64,000 nucleotides of DNA, from positions 868,001 through 932,000 of the forward strand of contig NZ_CP151997.1 in the NCBI RefSeq assembly GCF_038595005.1, written 5' to 3'. This DNA comes from Chryseomicrobium sp. FSL W7-1435. GTDB lineage: Bacteria > Bacillota > Bacilli > Bacillales_A > Planococcaceae. A program made the position numbers and the translations under genes. Positions 34,558-44,484 of the stretch are shown piece after piece (the first letter of the stretch is position 1; each line of letters starts with the position of its first letter). The notes under the pieces were generated by a model. That model saw nothing but the letters and a program-made list of their open reading frames with translations. It had not been told where the DNA came from and did no database searches.

Positions 34558-36765
34558 ATGAAAAGCTACAAAATGATCAAGGTAAGCGTTGCTACAGCAT
34601 TAGCTGTAGGTATCATTGGTGTCAATGCTCCATTGTCAACAGGAGCAGCAGATGCTGACTTCTCATTAACGATTCTACACACGAATGACACGCACGCGGC
34701 TCTAGCAAATGCACCGAAACGTGCAACTCTTGTTAAGCAATTACGTGACGCAGTAGGAAATGAAAACAGCCTTTTACTTGATGCAGGTGACGTTTTCTCA
34801 GGTTCGCTTTACTTCAACGAGTTCCAAGGCCAAGCTGACTTAGAACTAATGAATTACATCGGGTATGATGCAATGACATTTGGTAACCATGAATTCGATT
34901 TAGGTATGTCAGAAGATGGTCACCAAGCTCTTGCTGATTTCGTAGCTGGCGCTGACTTCCCATTCGTAGCAGCAAATGTTGATTTTTCTGGTGATGCTAA
35001 ATTTGATGGTCTTCAAAACATGACTTACACAGACGTGGCGGCAGATGGTCAAATTTATAACGGAATAATCAAAGAAATTAATGGTGAAAAAGTAGGGGTA
35101 TTCGGTTTGACAACTGCTGAGACAGCTAACATCTCAAGCCCTGAAAGCGTAGACTTCACTGACTACATCGCTGCAGCAGAAGAAGCAGTCGCTGCTTTCG
35201 AAGACGCTGGCGTTAACAAAATCGTTGCTCTTACACATATCGGTTACAACGATTCTGCAGTATACGATAACGATTTATTACTTGCTCAAGAAGTTGCAGG
35301 GATTGACGTAGTAGTTGGCGGTCACACTCACACAGCTTTACTTCCTCCTACAATGTTGACAAATGAAACTTCTGGCGAGCCAGTAGTTATCGTGCAAGCA
35401 GGCGCAAACGGTTCATTCCTTGGCGACCTGGACGTATCATTCGATGAAAATGGTGTTATCACAGACCACGAAGGTATCCACCACCCCGTAAGTTCAGCTG
35501 TAGCTGACCAAGGGGCAACTGATATTTTAGCTCCTTACAAAACTATAGTAGACGCAAAAGGTGCTGAGTCTGTTGGCGCTTACGCAGAAGTATTCTTAAA
35601 TGGTACACGTGGAGCTGGCGGTGTCCGTGCAGCTGAAACTAACCTAGGAAACTTAGTAACTGACGGTATGCTTGCAAAAGCACAAGAAATTGATCCGGAA
35701 ACAGTAATCGCAGTTCAAAACGGCGGTGGTATCCGTAACTCAATCGACGTTGGCGACATCACTTACTCTGAAGTGTTAAGCGTAATGCCTTTCGGTAACT
35801 CACTAGCAATCATGGACTTAACGGGTGCTGAATTACTTGAAGCTCTAGAAGTATCAGTAGGAAGCTACCCAGCTGAGCTTGGTTCATTCCTATCGGTTTC
35901 AGGTCTTGAGTTCGTATTTGATCCATCAAAACCTGCTGGTGAGCGCGTTGTTGATGCCAACATGGTAACTGAAGATGGTCGTCTTCCAATCGAAGAAGAT
36001 GAGTTCTACAAAGTAGCTACAAACACTTACATCGCAACTGGTAAAGATGGTTTCACATCTTTCGGTGAGGCGTATGCAGATGGCCGCGTTTCTGAGCCAG
36101 GTTTCGTAGATTACGAAATGTTCATCGAGTATGTACAATCTCTTGATATGGTAATGCCATTAATGGAAGGTCGTATCACAACTACTCTTCCATACGGTGA
36201 CGTAAACCTACTTGACTGGGAATACCCATATGTAAATGACTTGTTTGCTCGTAACGTTATGACAGGTACAACTACTAACACATTCTCACCTGACAACACA
36301 TTACCACGTTGGCAGTTAGCGTCTATGATGGTTCGTCTATTAGACCTTCCAACAGAAGACATTGCTGAAGAGGATATGGCACCATTTACAGACATCGCGG
36401 ATCTTCCAATTGCTCGTCAAAACGAAATCCACGCATTGTATGCAGCTGGTCTAATCAATGGTCAAACAGAAACAACTTTCAACCCACGTGGTTTCATCAA
36501 GCGTTCACACTTCGCATTGATGGTTAACAACGTATTCTCAACTGGTTACTTTATGCCAGCAAATGATGTAGTCGAGTATCCATTCTCTGATGTAAGCCAT
36601 TTACCAGAGATTGAGCTTGAGGCTATCTGGAACATGTACGAAAACGGAATCATCTCTGGTTACCCGAATGGTACATTCAAGCCAGGTGCTACAACGACTC
36701 GTGCGGAAGCAGCGCGCATCATCTCGATGTTTGCTCCTTACGTATCGTTCTACGATGCTAACTAA
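34558..36765 (+). CDS. SLH-anchored 5'-nucleotidase/UDP-sugar hydrolase
   Basis: I start at ATG 34558 (MKSYKMIKVSVATAL) after AAGGATGG; the frame from 34483 adds an unlikely 25-residue basic leader. The length is 735 residues. A signal peptide (about 1-31) precedes a metallophosphatase domain (about 35-300) with HTNDTH (41-46), DAGD (75-78) and GNHEFD (109-114). A 5'-nucleotidase C-terminal domain (about 320-510) and three SLH repeats (about 555-735) follow. It releases phosphate and nucleosides from external nucleotides at the cell surface. Confidence 0.94.
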   Translation: MKSYKMIKVSVATALAVGIIGVNAPLSTGAADADFSLTILHTNDTHAALANAPKRATLVKQLRDAVGNENSLLLDAGDVFSGSLYFNEFQGQADLELMNYIGYDAMTFGNHEFDLGMSEDGHQALADFVAGADFPFVAANVDFSGDAKFDGLQNMTYTDVAADGQIYNGIIKEINGEKVGVFGLTTAETANISSPESVDFTDYIAAAEEAVAAFEDAGVNKIVALTHIGYNDSAVYDNDLLLAQEVAGIDVVVGGHTHTALLPPTMLTNETSGEPVVIVQAGANGSFLGDLDVSFDENGVITDHEGIHHPVSSAVADQGATDILAPYKTIVDAKGAESVGAYAEVFLNGTRGAGGVRAAETNLGNLVTDGMLAKAQEIDPETVIAVQNGGGIRNSIDVGDITYSEVLSVMPFGNSLAIMDLTGAELLEALEVSVGSYPAELGSFLSVSGLEFVFDPSKPAGERVVDANMVTEDGRLPIEEDEFYKVATNTYIATGKDGFTSFGEAYADGRVSEPGFVDYEMFIEYVQSLDMVMPLMEGRITTTLPYGDVNLLDWEYPYVNDLFARNVMTGTTTNTFSPDNTLPRWQLASMMVRLLDLPTEDIAEEDMAPFTDIADLPIARQNEIHALYAAGLINGQTETTFNPRGFIKRSHFALMVNNVFSTGYFMPANDVVEYPFSDVSHLPEIELEAIWNMYENGIISGYPNGTFKPGATTTRAEAARIISMFAPYVSFYDAN

Positions 36766-36777
36766 TTAGTTTTCACA

Positions 36778-36811
36778 GACCCCTTCACCGGCAACGGTGG
36801 AGGGGTTTTGT
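36778..36811 (+). terminator. Rho-independent terminator
   Basis: GACCCCTTCACCG pairs with CGGTGGAGGGGTT (one mismatch) followed by TTTT. Confidence 0.82.
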
Positions 36812-36815
36812 TGTG

Positions 36816-37679
36816 CCAACAATTTCATCCACCTCCAGCTGATTCGTCTTCTTTATCAACTGACAAAGGAGTAGCAGATTAGAATAGTCCGCTGCCAACT
36901 ATTGATTTCCTAATAAGTGCTAAAAACCAAAGATAGGCGATTCGCTTTTTGAGCGAATCGCCTAGCATTCTTCTTAGTACTTTCAAAAATCAATAGCTGT
37001 CATCGGAGATAACTCGATCTGCCACTACCTCTTAGGAAGTGGTAGAAATGATCAGCTTCTTTGTCGGCTTCGCCTCTACTTTTTTTGCTTGTCTCATGGC
37101 AACCTTTACATCTAGAATGAGGCGGGCTGTGCTAAGGCAAGGCCCGATTCAGCTTGTTAAGAAGCACAAACTAGGTCAGTGAGTTTGAAGAACAAGACAA
37201 GTAAACTCCTTGCAGATACACCTCGGTGATAGTATTTGATTTTGAAAGGTTAGAGAGGTAGCTTGTCTTTATAAGACTAACCAGCTGACCCAAACTGTGA
37301 ATTGTCTCTCATAGTATCGGGCCTTGCGTTAGCACAGCCCGGCAGATTCCAGTAATAGCAAAGGGAAGTGAGGATTTAAGCAAAGCTATAGAGCCAGAGG
37401 CGACTATTAACCAAGTAGGCTGCACAACTTCCTAAAAATAAGTCTTTCAATAACTTTTATCTAACGGAAGCTGATCGTTTTCGGTCGAATGAAGAAGAAT
37501 GTTCCCGGATTCGCTCCTTGAGCGAATCCGGTACTTTTCCTTTTTCACTTGATATAGAAGACGAATCAGTTGGAGTTGGATAGAATTGTTGATGACAGAG
37601 AAAAATCCATACAGACAATCTGTTTTTAGCACTTATTAGCAAATCAATCTCTGGCAGCGAACCATTCTAATCTGCCGCT
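36816..37679 (+). repeat. Large nested inverted-repeat element, copy B
   Basis: 864 bp, the shortest copy. It has the left end block (CCAACAATTTCATCCACCTC), the left hairpin near 36935, the GC-rich arm near 37123-37149 with its complement near 37315-37343, the right hairpin near 37505, and right end blocks to CAATCTCTGGCAGCG and CTAATCTGCC. It lacks the ~118-bp module found in the other copies; the two flanking sequences are joined by TACTTTTTTTGCTTGTCTC instead. It separates the 5'-nucleotidase from the HtrA-like gene. Confidence 0.87.
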
Positions 37680-37757
37680 ACTTGTTTTTGATGACAAATC
37701 AACTAAAGCGAAATGAAATTCTTACTCCTGTACAACAGGCTCAGTCAAGGGATTCTG

Positions 37758-37766
37758 TGCTATACT
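37758..37766 (+). promoter_or_regulatory. Extended -10 before the HtrA-like gene
   Basis: TGCTATACT, an extended -10 with no clear -35; the same word precedes three other genes in this region. Confidence 0.4.
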
Positions 37767-37957
37767 TAAATGCGAACAAAGTTCACCATATTATGTAGGC
37801 ATTGCCTTACAAAAATGCCAAAAGCAATCACAGAATATCTTAAATGCATGAAACATTCCACGTCCTAACGACGTCCAATACACTGTGAACAGACAATCCG
37901 ACAAAATTCAGCACAAACTATCATCAAGAACCACTCTATCAAGGAGGAGACAGCCCC

Positions 37958-39277
37958 ATGACTCGACGAAGCGCACAACGCAAAAAACGATTCGCCAAAC
38001 GATTACTACCAATAATTATCTTGCCGCTTGTGCTCGTGATTGGCTATCTACTCGTGCAATCGTACTTTTTACCAGAACAACAAATCGAAAATGAAATCGT
38101 CGCCCCGACACCTGAACAACCTGTGGAGGAAACAGAAGAAGTCGAGGTGGAAGAACCCGAGCCGGAACCAGAGCATGAAGTGGAACAGCCCTCAACTCCT
38201 GTAGCCGAAGAACCGGCTGAGGAACAAGAGCCGGAATATGAATCCATCACAGAAGTCGAAGTAGTCGTCGATACTGAAAAAGCAAACGATGATGAAAAGG
38301 AAAACGAAGCCTCACTCGTACTAGCTAACGCAACAGGAGCAGTGTACACACTCTACTCAGCGGAAGCACAAGGATCTGGTTTTCTTTACAACACAAAAGG
38401 TGACATCGTCACTAATGCTCACGTTGTCCAAGACTCAACTGAAATCAGTGTTGTCAATGCGACTGGCCAAACGTTTACAGGCTATGTCATCGGTAAATCA
38501 CAATCCGTCGACTTCGCAGTAGTTCGTGTGCCACAACTAGCTGGAAAAGAACCTCTCCAGATGGCATCCAGCATGGCAGCTATCGGCGATGATGTGACCG
38601 CCATCGGAAGTCCTCGTAATCAAGCGAACGTGGCGACGACTGGTAAAATCACTGCAACAAACGTCACGATTGACGATGGCTATTTATACGACCAACTATA
38701 CGAAATGACCGCTCAAATCGAACCTGGATCAAGTGGTGGACCTTTGTTCTCGAATAAAACTGGTGCCGTCATTGGCATCAATTCCATTGTCCAAACAGCC
38801 AACCCAGCTATTGGCTATGCAATGCCAATTCATCTCGTGACCGGCCTGGCTGCGCAATATGTGTCAGAAGCCGATGAAAAAGGGGAAGACGCTTATCAGC
38901 CGGAAGAACCGGTCGTCGAACCGATTCAATTCACAGAAGAATTCTTGACAGCTTACACATTCGACTTCAATGAATCACTTTACTACTACTTAACAGACGA
39001 GGCCTTGTCTTATTACATCTACTTCTTCAAATCACAAGAAGTGGCAGACGCTATTATTCCAGCGTACCGCACAGATGTCCTAAGCAAAGCCGTTACACCG
39101 GAATTCCGTACACCGGTCATCCAGTCGATTGAAATCGGAGAAGAGAGCAGCACAGTCATCTTCGACGTCATTGTGGCAGATACGTCAACGGAAGAACCGA
39201 CGCTTTACCAACGAACGTTTACGATGGAAGTCATCATCGATGAATTCGGTGACTACCGAATCAATAGCTTACAATAG
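37958..39277 (+). CDS. Membrane-anchored HtrA-like trypsin-fold protease
   Basis: The protein has 439 residues. A basic N-terminus and one span (about 17-37) lead to an acidic Pro/Glu linker (45-120). A trypsin-like domain (about 125-300) has His155 (TNAHVV), Asp185 (DFAVV) and Ser259 (GSSGGPL). There is no PDZ domain; instead a C-terminal ~110-residue alpha/beta domain (FTEEFLTAYTFDFNESLYYY...) resembles an NTF2-like fold. HtrA proteins deal with misfolded exported proteins. The ATG at 37958 follows AAGGAGGAG. Its place among exported SLH proteins fits quality control (inference). Confidence 0.88.
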   Translation: MTRRSAQRKKRFAKRLLPIIILPLVLVIGYLLVQSYFLPEQQIENEIVAPTPEQPVEETEEVEVEEPEPEPEHEVEQPSTPVAEEPAEEQEPEYESITEVEVVVDTEKANDDEKENEASLVLANATGAVYTLYSAEAQGSGFLYNTKGDIVTNAHVVQDSTEISVVNATGQTFTGYVIGKSQSVDFAVVRVPQLAGKEPLQMASSMAAIGDDVTAIGSPRNQANVATTGKITATNVTIDDGYLYDQLYEMTAQIEPGSSGGPLFSNKTGAVIGINSIVQTANPAIGYAMPIHLVTGLAAQYVSEADEKGEDAYQPEEPVVEPIQFTEEFLTAYTFDFNESLYYYLTDEALSYYIYFFKSQEVADAIIPAYRTDVLSKAVTPEFRTPVIQSIEIGEESSTVIFDVIVADTSTEEPTLYQRTFTMEVIIDEFGDYRINSLQ

Positions 39278-39287
39278 TACGTCCCTT

Positions 39288-39315
39288 AGAGTCTGCATTT
39301 GCAGGCTCTTTTTTT
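39288..39315 (+). terminator. Rho-independent terminator
   Basis: AGAGTCTGC pairs with GCAGGCTCT (one wobble) across a 4-base loop, followed by seven T residues. Confidence 0.8.
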
Positions 39316-39482
39316 ATGAGTAAGTAGATTAAAAGAGTTCGCAGCAATAGTTGGTCTAAAATTTTGCTTCATTTTCATCGAAATTTAAGAGGGAGATTAG
39401 TGCACTCCTAAAATAACTATTGCGCATTCAATGTCAGAAAATTATAATGAATACATTGATGTTACGAAAGAGAGGGAATTGA

Positions 39483-40763
39483 GTGAACAAAAGTAGCTAC
39501 GCAGTTCTAGGCAGCACCGCTTTAGCCCTAATGCTCTACGCCCAAGATGCAGAAGCCAGCACCTACCAGGTGAAAACAGGTGACTCCTTGTGGAAAGTAG
39601 CCAATACCCATAAAATCACAGTCGATCAAATCAAACAATGGAACAAACTCACAACCGATGTCATCTACCCGAACCAACAATTAGTTGTAGCCACGACGAC
39701 AACGTCAACACCAACAAAACCATCGACAACAACGGCACCTGCTTCATCTGCCACTACATACACAGTAGTCGCTGGCGATTCGTTATCAAAAATCGGTGCT
39801 AACCATAAAGTATCGGTGTCCAACCTAAAACAATGGAACAAGCTAACGTCTGACATGATTTTCGTTGGTCAGAAATTGACCATTAATGGAGCATCGGTGG
39901 CAAATACAACACCGACACAACCCGTTCAGCCAACACAACCAAGCCAACCGGCACCTGCAACAACAACTTACATAGTAAAAGCCGGCGATTCGCTATCAAA
40001 AATTGGTGTCCAATATAAAGTGTCCGTCACTCAATTAAAACAATGGAACAACCTAACATCCGACATGATTTTCGTCGGGCAAAAGTTAACAATCAATGGT
40101 GGTTCGGCTCCAGCACCAAGTCAACCTGTACAACCGACTCAGCCAACACAACCGACAACACCTGTCTCGCAATCTACGTATACAGTAGTAGCCGGAGACT
40201 CTTTATCAAAAATTGCTGGCAAATTCACTACGACTGTTGCAAAACTTAAAGAGTGGAACGCGCTTCGATCAGATACGATTTATATCGGCCAAAAACTAGC
40301 CGTTGCAGGACCTTCAGGTAGCATCACACAACCTGTCGTAAATCCGGCACCTGTGACACCACCAGCACCTGCAAAGCCGCCAGTAAATGCATCGCAAGCA
40401 GAAAAAATTGTCTCTGTTGCTAAATCCATGCTTGGCGTCCCTTATGTATGGGGCGGATCAACACCTGCAGGTTTCGATTGCTCTGGCTTCATCTATTATG
40501 TGTACCAACAAGCGGGTATCAACATCCCTCGTACCAACTCAAAGGGAATGGACGCACGTTCGTATGACTTAAATGCACCACAAGTAGGAGACCTTGTTTT
40601 CTTTGCCAATACATACACATCCGGCATCTCGCATCTCGGCATTTATGTGGGCAATAACCAGTTCATCCATGCAGGAAGCAAGGGCATCACGATCACTAGC
40701 CTAAACGACTCATATTGGAAAAAACACTTTGATAGCTACAAGCGTTTCTACGCTGCAGATTGA
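39483..40763 (+). CDS. LysM x4 - NlpC/P60 D,L-endopeptidase (LytE/CwlS-like)
   Basis: The protein has 426 residues. A short signal peptide (about 1-25, ending DAEAS) is followed by four LysM repeats (about 27-70, 95-140, 162-205, 233-276) joined by Thr/Pro linkers. The C-terminal NlpC/P60 domain (about 305-425) has Cys333 (GFDCSGF) and a His in ISHLGIYVG. The GTG start at 39483 is preceded by GAGAGGGA. It differs from the 19.3-kb endopeptidase in using LysM rather than SLH for targeting, so two homing systems serve the same chemistry. No WalR box was seen here. Confidence 0.94.
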   Translation: MNKSSYAVLGSTALALMLYAQDAEASTYQVKTGDSLWKVANTHKITVDQIKQWNKLTTDVIYPNQQLVVATTTTSTPTKPSTTTAPASSATTYTVVAGDSLSKIGANHKVSVSNLKQWNKLTSDMIFVGQKLTINGASVANTTPTQPVQPTQPSQPAPATTTYIVKAGDSLSKIGVQYKVSVTQLKQWNNLTSDMIFVGQKLTINGGSAPAPSQPVQPTQPTQPTTPVSQSTYTVVAGDSLSKIAGKFTTTVAKLKEWNALRSDTIYIGQKLAVAGPSGSITQPVVNPAPVTPPAPAKPPVNASQAEKIVSVAKSMLGVPYVWGGSTPAGFDCSGFIYYVYQQAGINIPRTNSKGMDARSYDLNAPQVGDLVFFANTYTSGISHLGIYVGNNQFIHAGSKGITITSLNDSYWKKHFDSYKRFYAAD

Positions 40764-40779
40764 TATAAGATGTGGAGAA

Positions 40780-40868
40780 CGTTCGCAACTCGATTTCAAT
40801 AAGATGTGGAGAACGTCACGCAAGAAACTCCGAGAAAAGTAGTCTCGAAACAGAACTCAACATAGATA
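40780..40868 (-). repeat. Remnant of the ~125-bp module joined to a dispersed-repeat end
   Basis: AGATGTGGAGAACGT occurs at about 40789 and 40821 with GTTCGCAACTCGATT between, as in the 53913-54154 pair. It then degenerates into the GAACTCAAC end of the dispersed Bacillaceae repeat. It appears to be a deletion-worn composite. Confidence 0.6.
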
Positions 40869-40870
40869 AG

Positions 40871-40924
40871 AACAGTAAGTTTCCTAGAATTTAATTCTGG
40901 AGAACTTACTGTTTTTATTTTTTT
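40871..40924 (+). terminator. Terminator after the LysM-NlpC/P60 gene
   Basis: AACAGTAAGT pairs with ACTTACTGTT around an inner TAGAAT/ATTCTG stem, followed by T-rich sequence. Confidence 0.75.
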
Positions 40925-40990
40925 GTGAAACTTCTTCTAAAACTATTCGTCAAAATAGATTATTGGTAGCTATGTAAAAAACTAGCAAGG

Positions 40991-40999
40991 TGCTATACT
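40991..40999 (+). promoter_or_regulatory. Extended -10 before SLH paralog 1
   Basis: TGCTATACT, 36 bases before the start codon; no clear -35. Confidence 0.4.
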
Positions 41000-41035
41000 C
41001 AACCTATCATGAGTTACAAAGAGGAGCCAGTTCAC

Positions 41036-42052
41036 ATGAAAATTTCAATGAAGAAACTAACAAAAGTAGCACTAGCTACAGCACTACTAACAAGCGCAGC
41101 AGCAACAACAGCCGCTGCTAATGGCGCGGAATTCTCAGACGTACCGAAAACCAATGTTCACTATGAAAACATTTACAACCTAACAGATCGCTCTATACTG
41201 AAAGGCTATCCAGATGGCACCTATCAACCCGAGCAACAGTTAACACGTGCAGAAGCAGCAGTCATCTTGGCTAACGCACTAAAACTGGATTCTTTAGATG
41301 CACCACGCGCTTTTTTCTCGGATGTGAAGAGAGGCTCTTGGTACTTTGAAGAAGTATCGCTTCTAGCTAAACATGATCTCATCACTGGCTACGAAAATGG
41401 CAAATTTGGACCGAATGATAAACTAACGCGTGCTCAAATGGCTACGATTTTAGCGAACGCCTACGATCTCTTTTCAGCATCAGACTTAGAGCTACCCTTT
41501 ACAGATGTGGTGGAAGGTTCTTGGTACGATGAGTATGTGCAAGGAATGTACCGATTTGATGTGACAGCCGGCACCACACCTACGAAATTTGCACCAAACG
41601 ACTTTGTCCGTCGTGACGAAATGGCTTCTTTCGTTGTGAACTCGGAAAAAGTGTCTGAAGAGGAGAAAATGGAAGAGTGGATGGCCTACAACGTCGAGTA
41701 CTTCAATGCACTTGAAGGAAATGACCTTACAGTAGTGGCGAATACAGAAACCAACATCATCAACGTAACCATAGCACCGACGGATAGAAACTTTGAAAAC
41801 TCTACCGTCTATGATTTCTTCTATTTGTTCTTGCCGATGGAAGAAAAGGTGGAAGGCATGTATATCAAAGGGAATGATTTGAATTTTGCTGACCCGAACA
41901 CTGAAGAGTTCTTCTATTTCGAAATGTTGGACATGATGAACTTAGATTTTGTGAGTGATATCAATGGATTACATGGCAAGTACATCACGCTTGTTTTCGA
42001 GGGAATGTATGGTGAAAAGTTTGAGTACACGATCACTTTCAGAAATGAGTAA
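41036..42052 (+). CDS. SLH-only surface protein, paralog 1
   Basis: I start at ATG 41036 (MKISMKKLTKVALATAL), which follows AGAGGAGCC; the frame from 41009 adds a non-hydrophobic leader. The length is 338 residues. After a signal peptide (about 1-28) come three SLH repeats (about 30-205), with GYPDGTYQPEQQLTRAEAA, GYENGKFGPNDKLTRAQMA and FAPNDFVRRDEMA. A ~120-residue C-terminal domain I do not recognise follows, ending GEKFEYTITF. It is homologous throughout to 43327-44334 and 46566-47576. The stop codon abuts element copy C with no separate terminator. Confidence 0.9.
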   Translation: MKISMKKLTKVALATALLTSAAATTAAANGAEFSDVPKTNVHYENIYNLTDRSILKGYPDGTYQPEQQLTRAEAAVILANALKLDSLDAPRAFFSDVKRGSWYFEEVSLLAKHDLITGYENGKFGPNDKLTRAQMATILANAYDLFSASDLELPFTDVVEGSWYDEYVQGMYRFDVTAGTTPTKFAPNDFVRRDEMASFVVNSEKVSEEEKMEEWMAYNVEYFNALEGNDLTVVANTETNIINVTIAPTDRNFENSTVYDFFYLFLPMEEKVEGMYIKGNDLNFADPNTEEFFYFEMLDMMNLDFVSDINGLHGKYITLVFEGMYGEKFEYTITFRNE

Positions 42053-43018
42053 TAGCAGATTAAACTAGTTCGCTACCAGAGATTGATTTTCTTACAAGTG
42101 CTAAAAACCAAAACTAGGCGATTCGCTTTTTGAGCGAATCGCCTAGTATTCTTCTTAGTACTCGGAAAAATCAATCCCTGTCATCGAAGAAAACTTAATC
42201 TGCCACTGCTTTTTAGGAAGTGGTAGAAGTAATCATTTCATTTGTCGGCTCCGCCTCTACTAGTCCTATGAAACTTAAAGCGTTATCGAGTTCCGGTCGC
42301 CAGAAATACGCTCCGAAATCAGTCGCACCCGCAGAGGCAACTAACGCCTCCACGGGTACGCCCGATTTTCTCGGAATTTCTAAAGTGGCAACCTCCACAT
42401 CTAGGGTCAGGCAGGCTGTGCTAACGCAAGGCCCGACTCAAATCGTGAAAAGTCACGGTGTAGGTCAGCGAGATTGAAGAACAAGACAAGTGAACTTCTT
42501 GCAGATACACATCGATGATATTTTTAATTTTTGAAATGCTCATAAAGCTGATTTTTATACAAATAACCCGCTGACCTCAACTATGTTTTATCTGTCCTAG
42601 TATCGGGCCTTGCGTTAGCACAGCCCGGCAGAGACTAGTAATAGCAAAGAGAAGTGAGAAATTAAGAAATGCTATAGAGCCAGAGGCGACTAATACCCTA
42701 GTAGGCTTCACAACTTCCTAAAAAGAAGTCTTTCAACAACTTTTATCTAACGGAAGCTGATCGTTTTCCATCGAATGAAGAAGAATGGTGCCGGATTCGC
42801 TCCTTGAGCGAATCCGGCGCTTTTCCTTTTTTACTTGATTCCGAAGACGAATCGGCTGGAGGTGGATGAAATTGTTGATAACAGAAAGACCTGTTTTTTT
42901 AGTCCTTGCTTGTTAGGAAATCAATCTCTGGCAGCGGACTAGTCCAATCTGCTACTTCTATTTCACTTGATTCCGAAGACGAATCAGCTGGAGATAGATA
43001 AACCTGTTGATAATAGAA
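42053..43018 (+). repeat. Large nested inverted-repeat element, copy C
   Basis: It starts at the base after the preceding stop codon, with TAGCAGATTAAACTAGTTCG; the outer AACAATTTC block is missing on the left. The left hairpin (42114-42146) has 14 perfect pairs. The module is at 42287-42404. Arm 42414-42436 is a perfect 23-bp complement of 42603-42625, and 42462-42470 pairs with 42569-42577. The right hairpin is 42788-42820. Left end 42053-42100 is the near-complement of 42893-42954. End blocks recur to 43018 and, more worn, to about 43190. The remaining gap to the next gene shows nothing else clear. Confidence 0.9.
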
Positions 43019-43326
43019 GATTAGCTTTTTCGGTCTTTTTGGATTGAAGTGGTAGCTCTAGATAGATCAAATTGTTGATAAAGGAAAGAAAGATTTATAG
43101 TTTATTCTTAGCCAGTCACCTAGTAGTGTTTAGTGAAACTTATAAGAAAATAAATTTGCGGCAGCGAATTAATCTAATTTTTCTTACAAAAACCGCTACT
43201 AAAACCAAGCCCCATACCACATATGTCGAAAAACCGAAAATATTTTCAACATTCCCTACAATTTCCTTATTTGTTATGGTACGATGTACTATGAACAAAA
43301 CACTAGTCTAAAGGAGGAACTACCCA

Positions 43327-44334
43327 GTGAAATTTTCTACGAAAAAAGTCACAAAGGCAGCTTTAGTAGCAGCTATTGCGACATCGGCATTCGCTACATC
43401 GGCATCAGCTGATGGCCACTCATTCAGCGACGTTCCACAAACAAACGTTCACTATGACAATATCTTAAACCTTTCAGGTCGCGATATCGTCTCTGGTTAC
43501 CCAGATGGTACATACCGTCCAGCTAACCACCTAACACGTGCTGAGGCAGCTGTGATTCTTTCTAACGCTTTAATGTTAGATACAACTGACTACGAAGATC
43601 CAGAATTCTCGGATCTTAAAGAAGGCGCTTGGTATTATGATGAAGTAGCAGCACTAACAGAACTAGGTATTCTTAACGGATACGGCAACGGCAAATTTGG
43701 TCCTAACGACAAATTGACACGTGCTCAAATGGCTTCAATCTTAACATTTGCTTACAATCTGTATGCACCAGCAACTACTCAAATTCCATTCAATGACGTT
43801 CCAACAACTAGCTGGTACTTCTCTTTCGTACAGAACTTGTACTTCTATGATGTAACTGCTGGTACAACAGCTACAACTTACTCACCAAACGCATTCGTTC
43901 GTCGTGATGCTATGGCTTCATTCGTTGTAAATGCTGAAGAGGCTGACACTGAGTTGAAAGTTGACACTGCTCTTCAAGTAGGAGTAGAAGATTTCAATGA
44001 TCAAACTCGTCTTCCAATCAAGACTTCATTTGATCAAGATTTAAATGAAGTAAACGTAACTGTTTACAACACAGATTTACAAATTAAAGACATCATGGAC
44101 ACTAACCTATTCATGATGATCCCTTACTATGATTTATACTCTGCAACTGTTTCTGGTTCAAGTGTAGAATTATCTGAAGCTTCTCCAAGCGAAGCTCGTG
44201 CAGCAATTATCTCTGCACTTGGTTTAACTGAAGAATCAGATATGAATGAACTTGCTGGGAAAACATTAGTATTCTCACTTGAAGATTATTGGGGCAATGC
44301 GTTCCAATACACATTCACTTTCTCAGGATTCTAA
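43327..44334 (+). CDS. SLH-only surface protein, paralog 2
   Basis: The protein has 335 residues. The GTG start at 43327 follows AAAGGAGG. A signal peptide (about 1-28, ATSASAD) precedes three SLH repeats (about 30-205: GYPDGTYRPANHLTRAEAA, GYGNGKFGPNDKLTRAQMA, YSPNAFVRRDAMA). The C-terminal ~120-residue domain of unknown function ends GNAFQYTFTFSGF. The SLH part is more conserved with paralogs 1 and 3 than the C-terminal part, which suggests the exposed domain is diversifying. Confidence 0.92.
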   Translation: MKFSTKKVTKAALVAAIATSAFATSASADGHSFSDVPQTNVHYDNILNLSGRDIVSGYPDGTYRPANHLTRAEAAVILSNALMLDTTDYEDPEFSDLKEGAWYYDEVAALTELGILNGYGNGKFGPNDKLTRAQMASILTFAYNLYAPATTQIPFNDVPTTSWYFSFVQNLYFYDVTAGTTATTYSPNAFVRRDAMASFVVNAEEADTELKVDTALQVGVEDFNDQTRLPIKTSFDQDLNEVNVTVYNTDLQIKDIMDTNLFMMIPYYDLYSATVSGSSVELSEASPSEARAAIISALGLTEESDMNELAGKTLVFSLEDYWGNAFQYTFTFSGF

Positions 44335-44343
44335 ATCGAACGC

Positions 44344-44387
44344 ACAAAGAGCCTTAGTCCAAAAGACTAAGGTTCTTTGTTTTTTTA
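44344..44387 (+). terminator. Strong rho-independent terminator
   Basis: ACAAAGAGCCTTAGTC pairs with GACTAAGGTTCTTTGT (one wobble) followed by a T-run. Confidence 0.92.
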
Positions 44388-44449
44388 CAGATTAAACCAT
44401 AGAAAATGACTTTTGGAACATGATACTAAAGAATCGATATGCTATACTA

Positions 44450-44458
44450 CTAGAAGCA
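44450..44458 (+). promoter_or_regulatory. Extended -10 before the Ser/Gly-linker protein
   Basis: TGCTATACT, 26 bases before the start codon; no clear -35. Confidence 0.4.
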
Positions 44459-44484
44459 AATTGATTCAGATAAAGGAGATTGTC

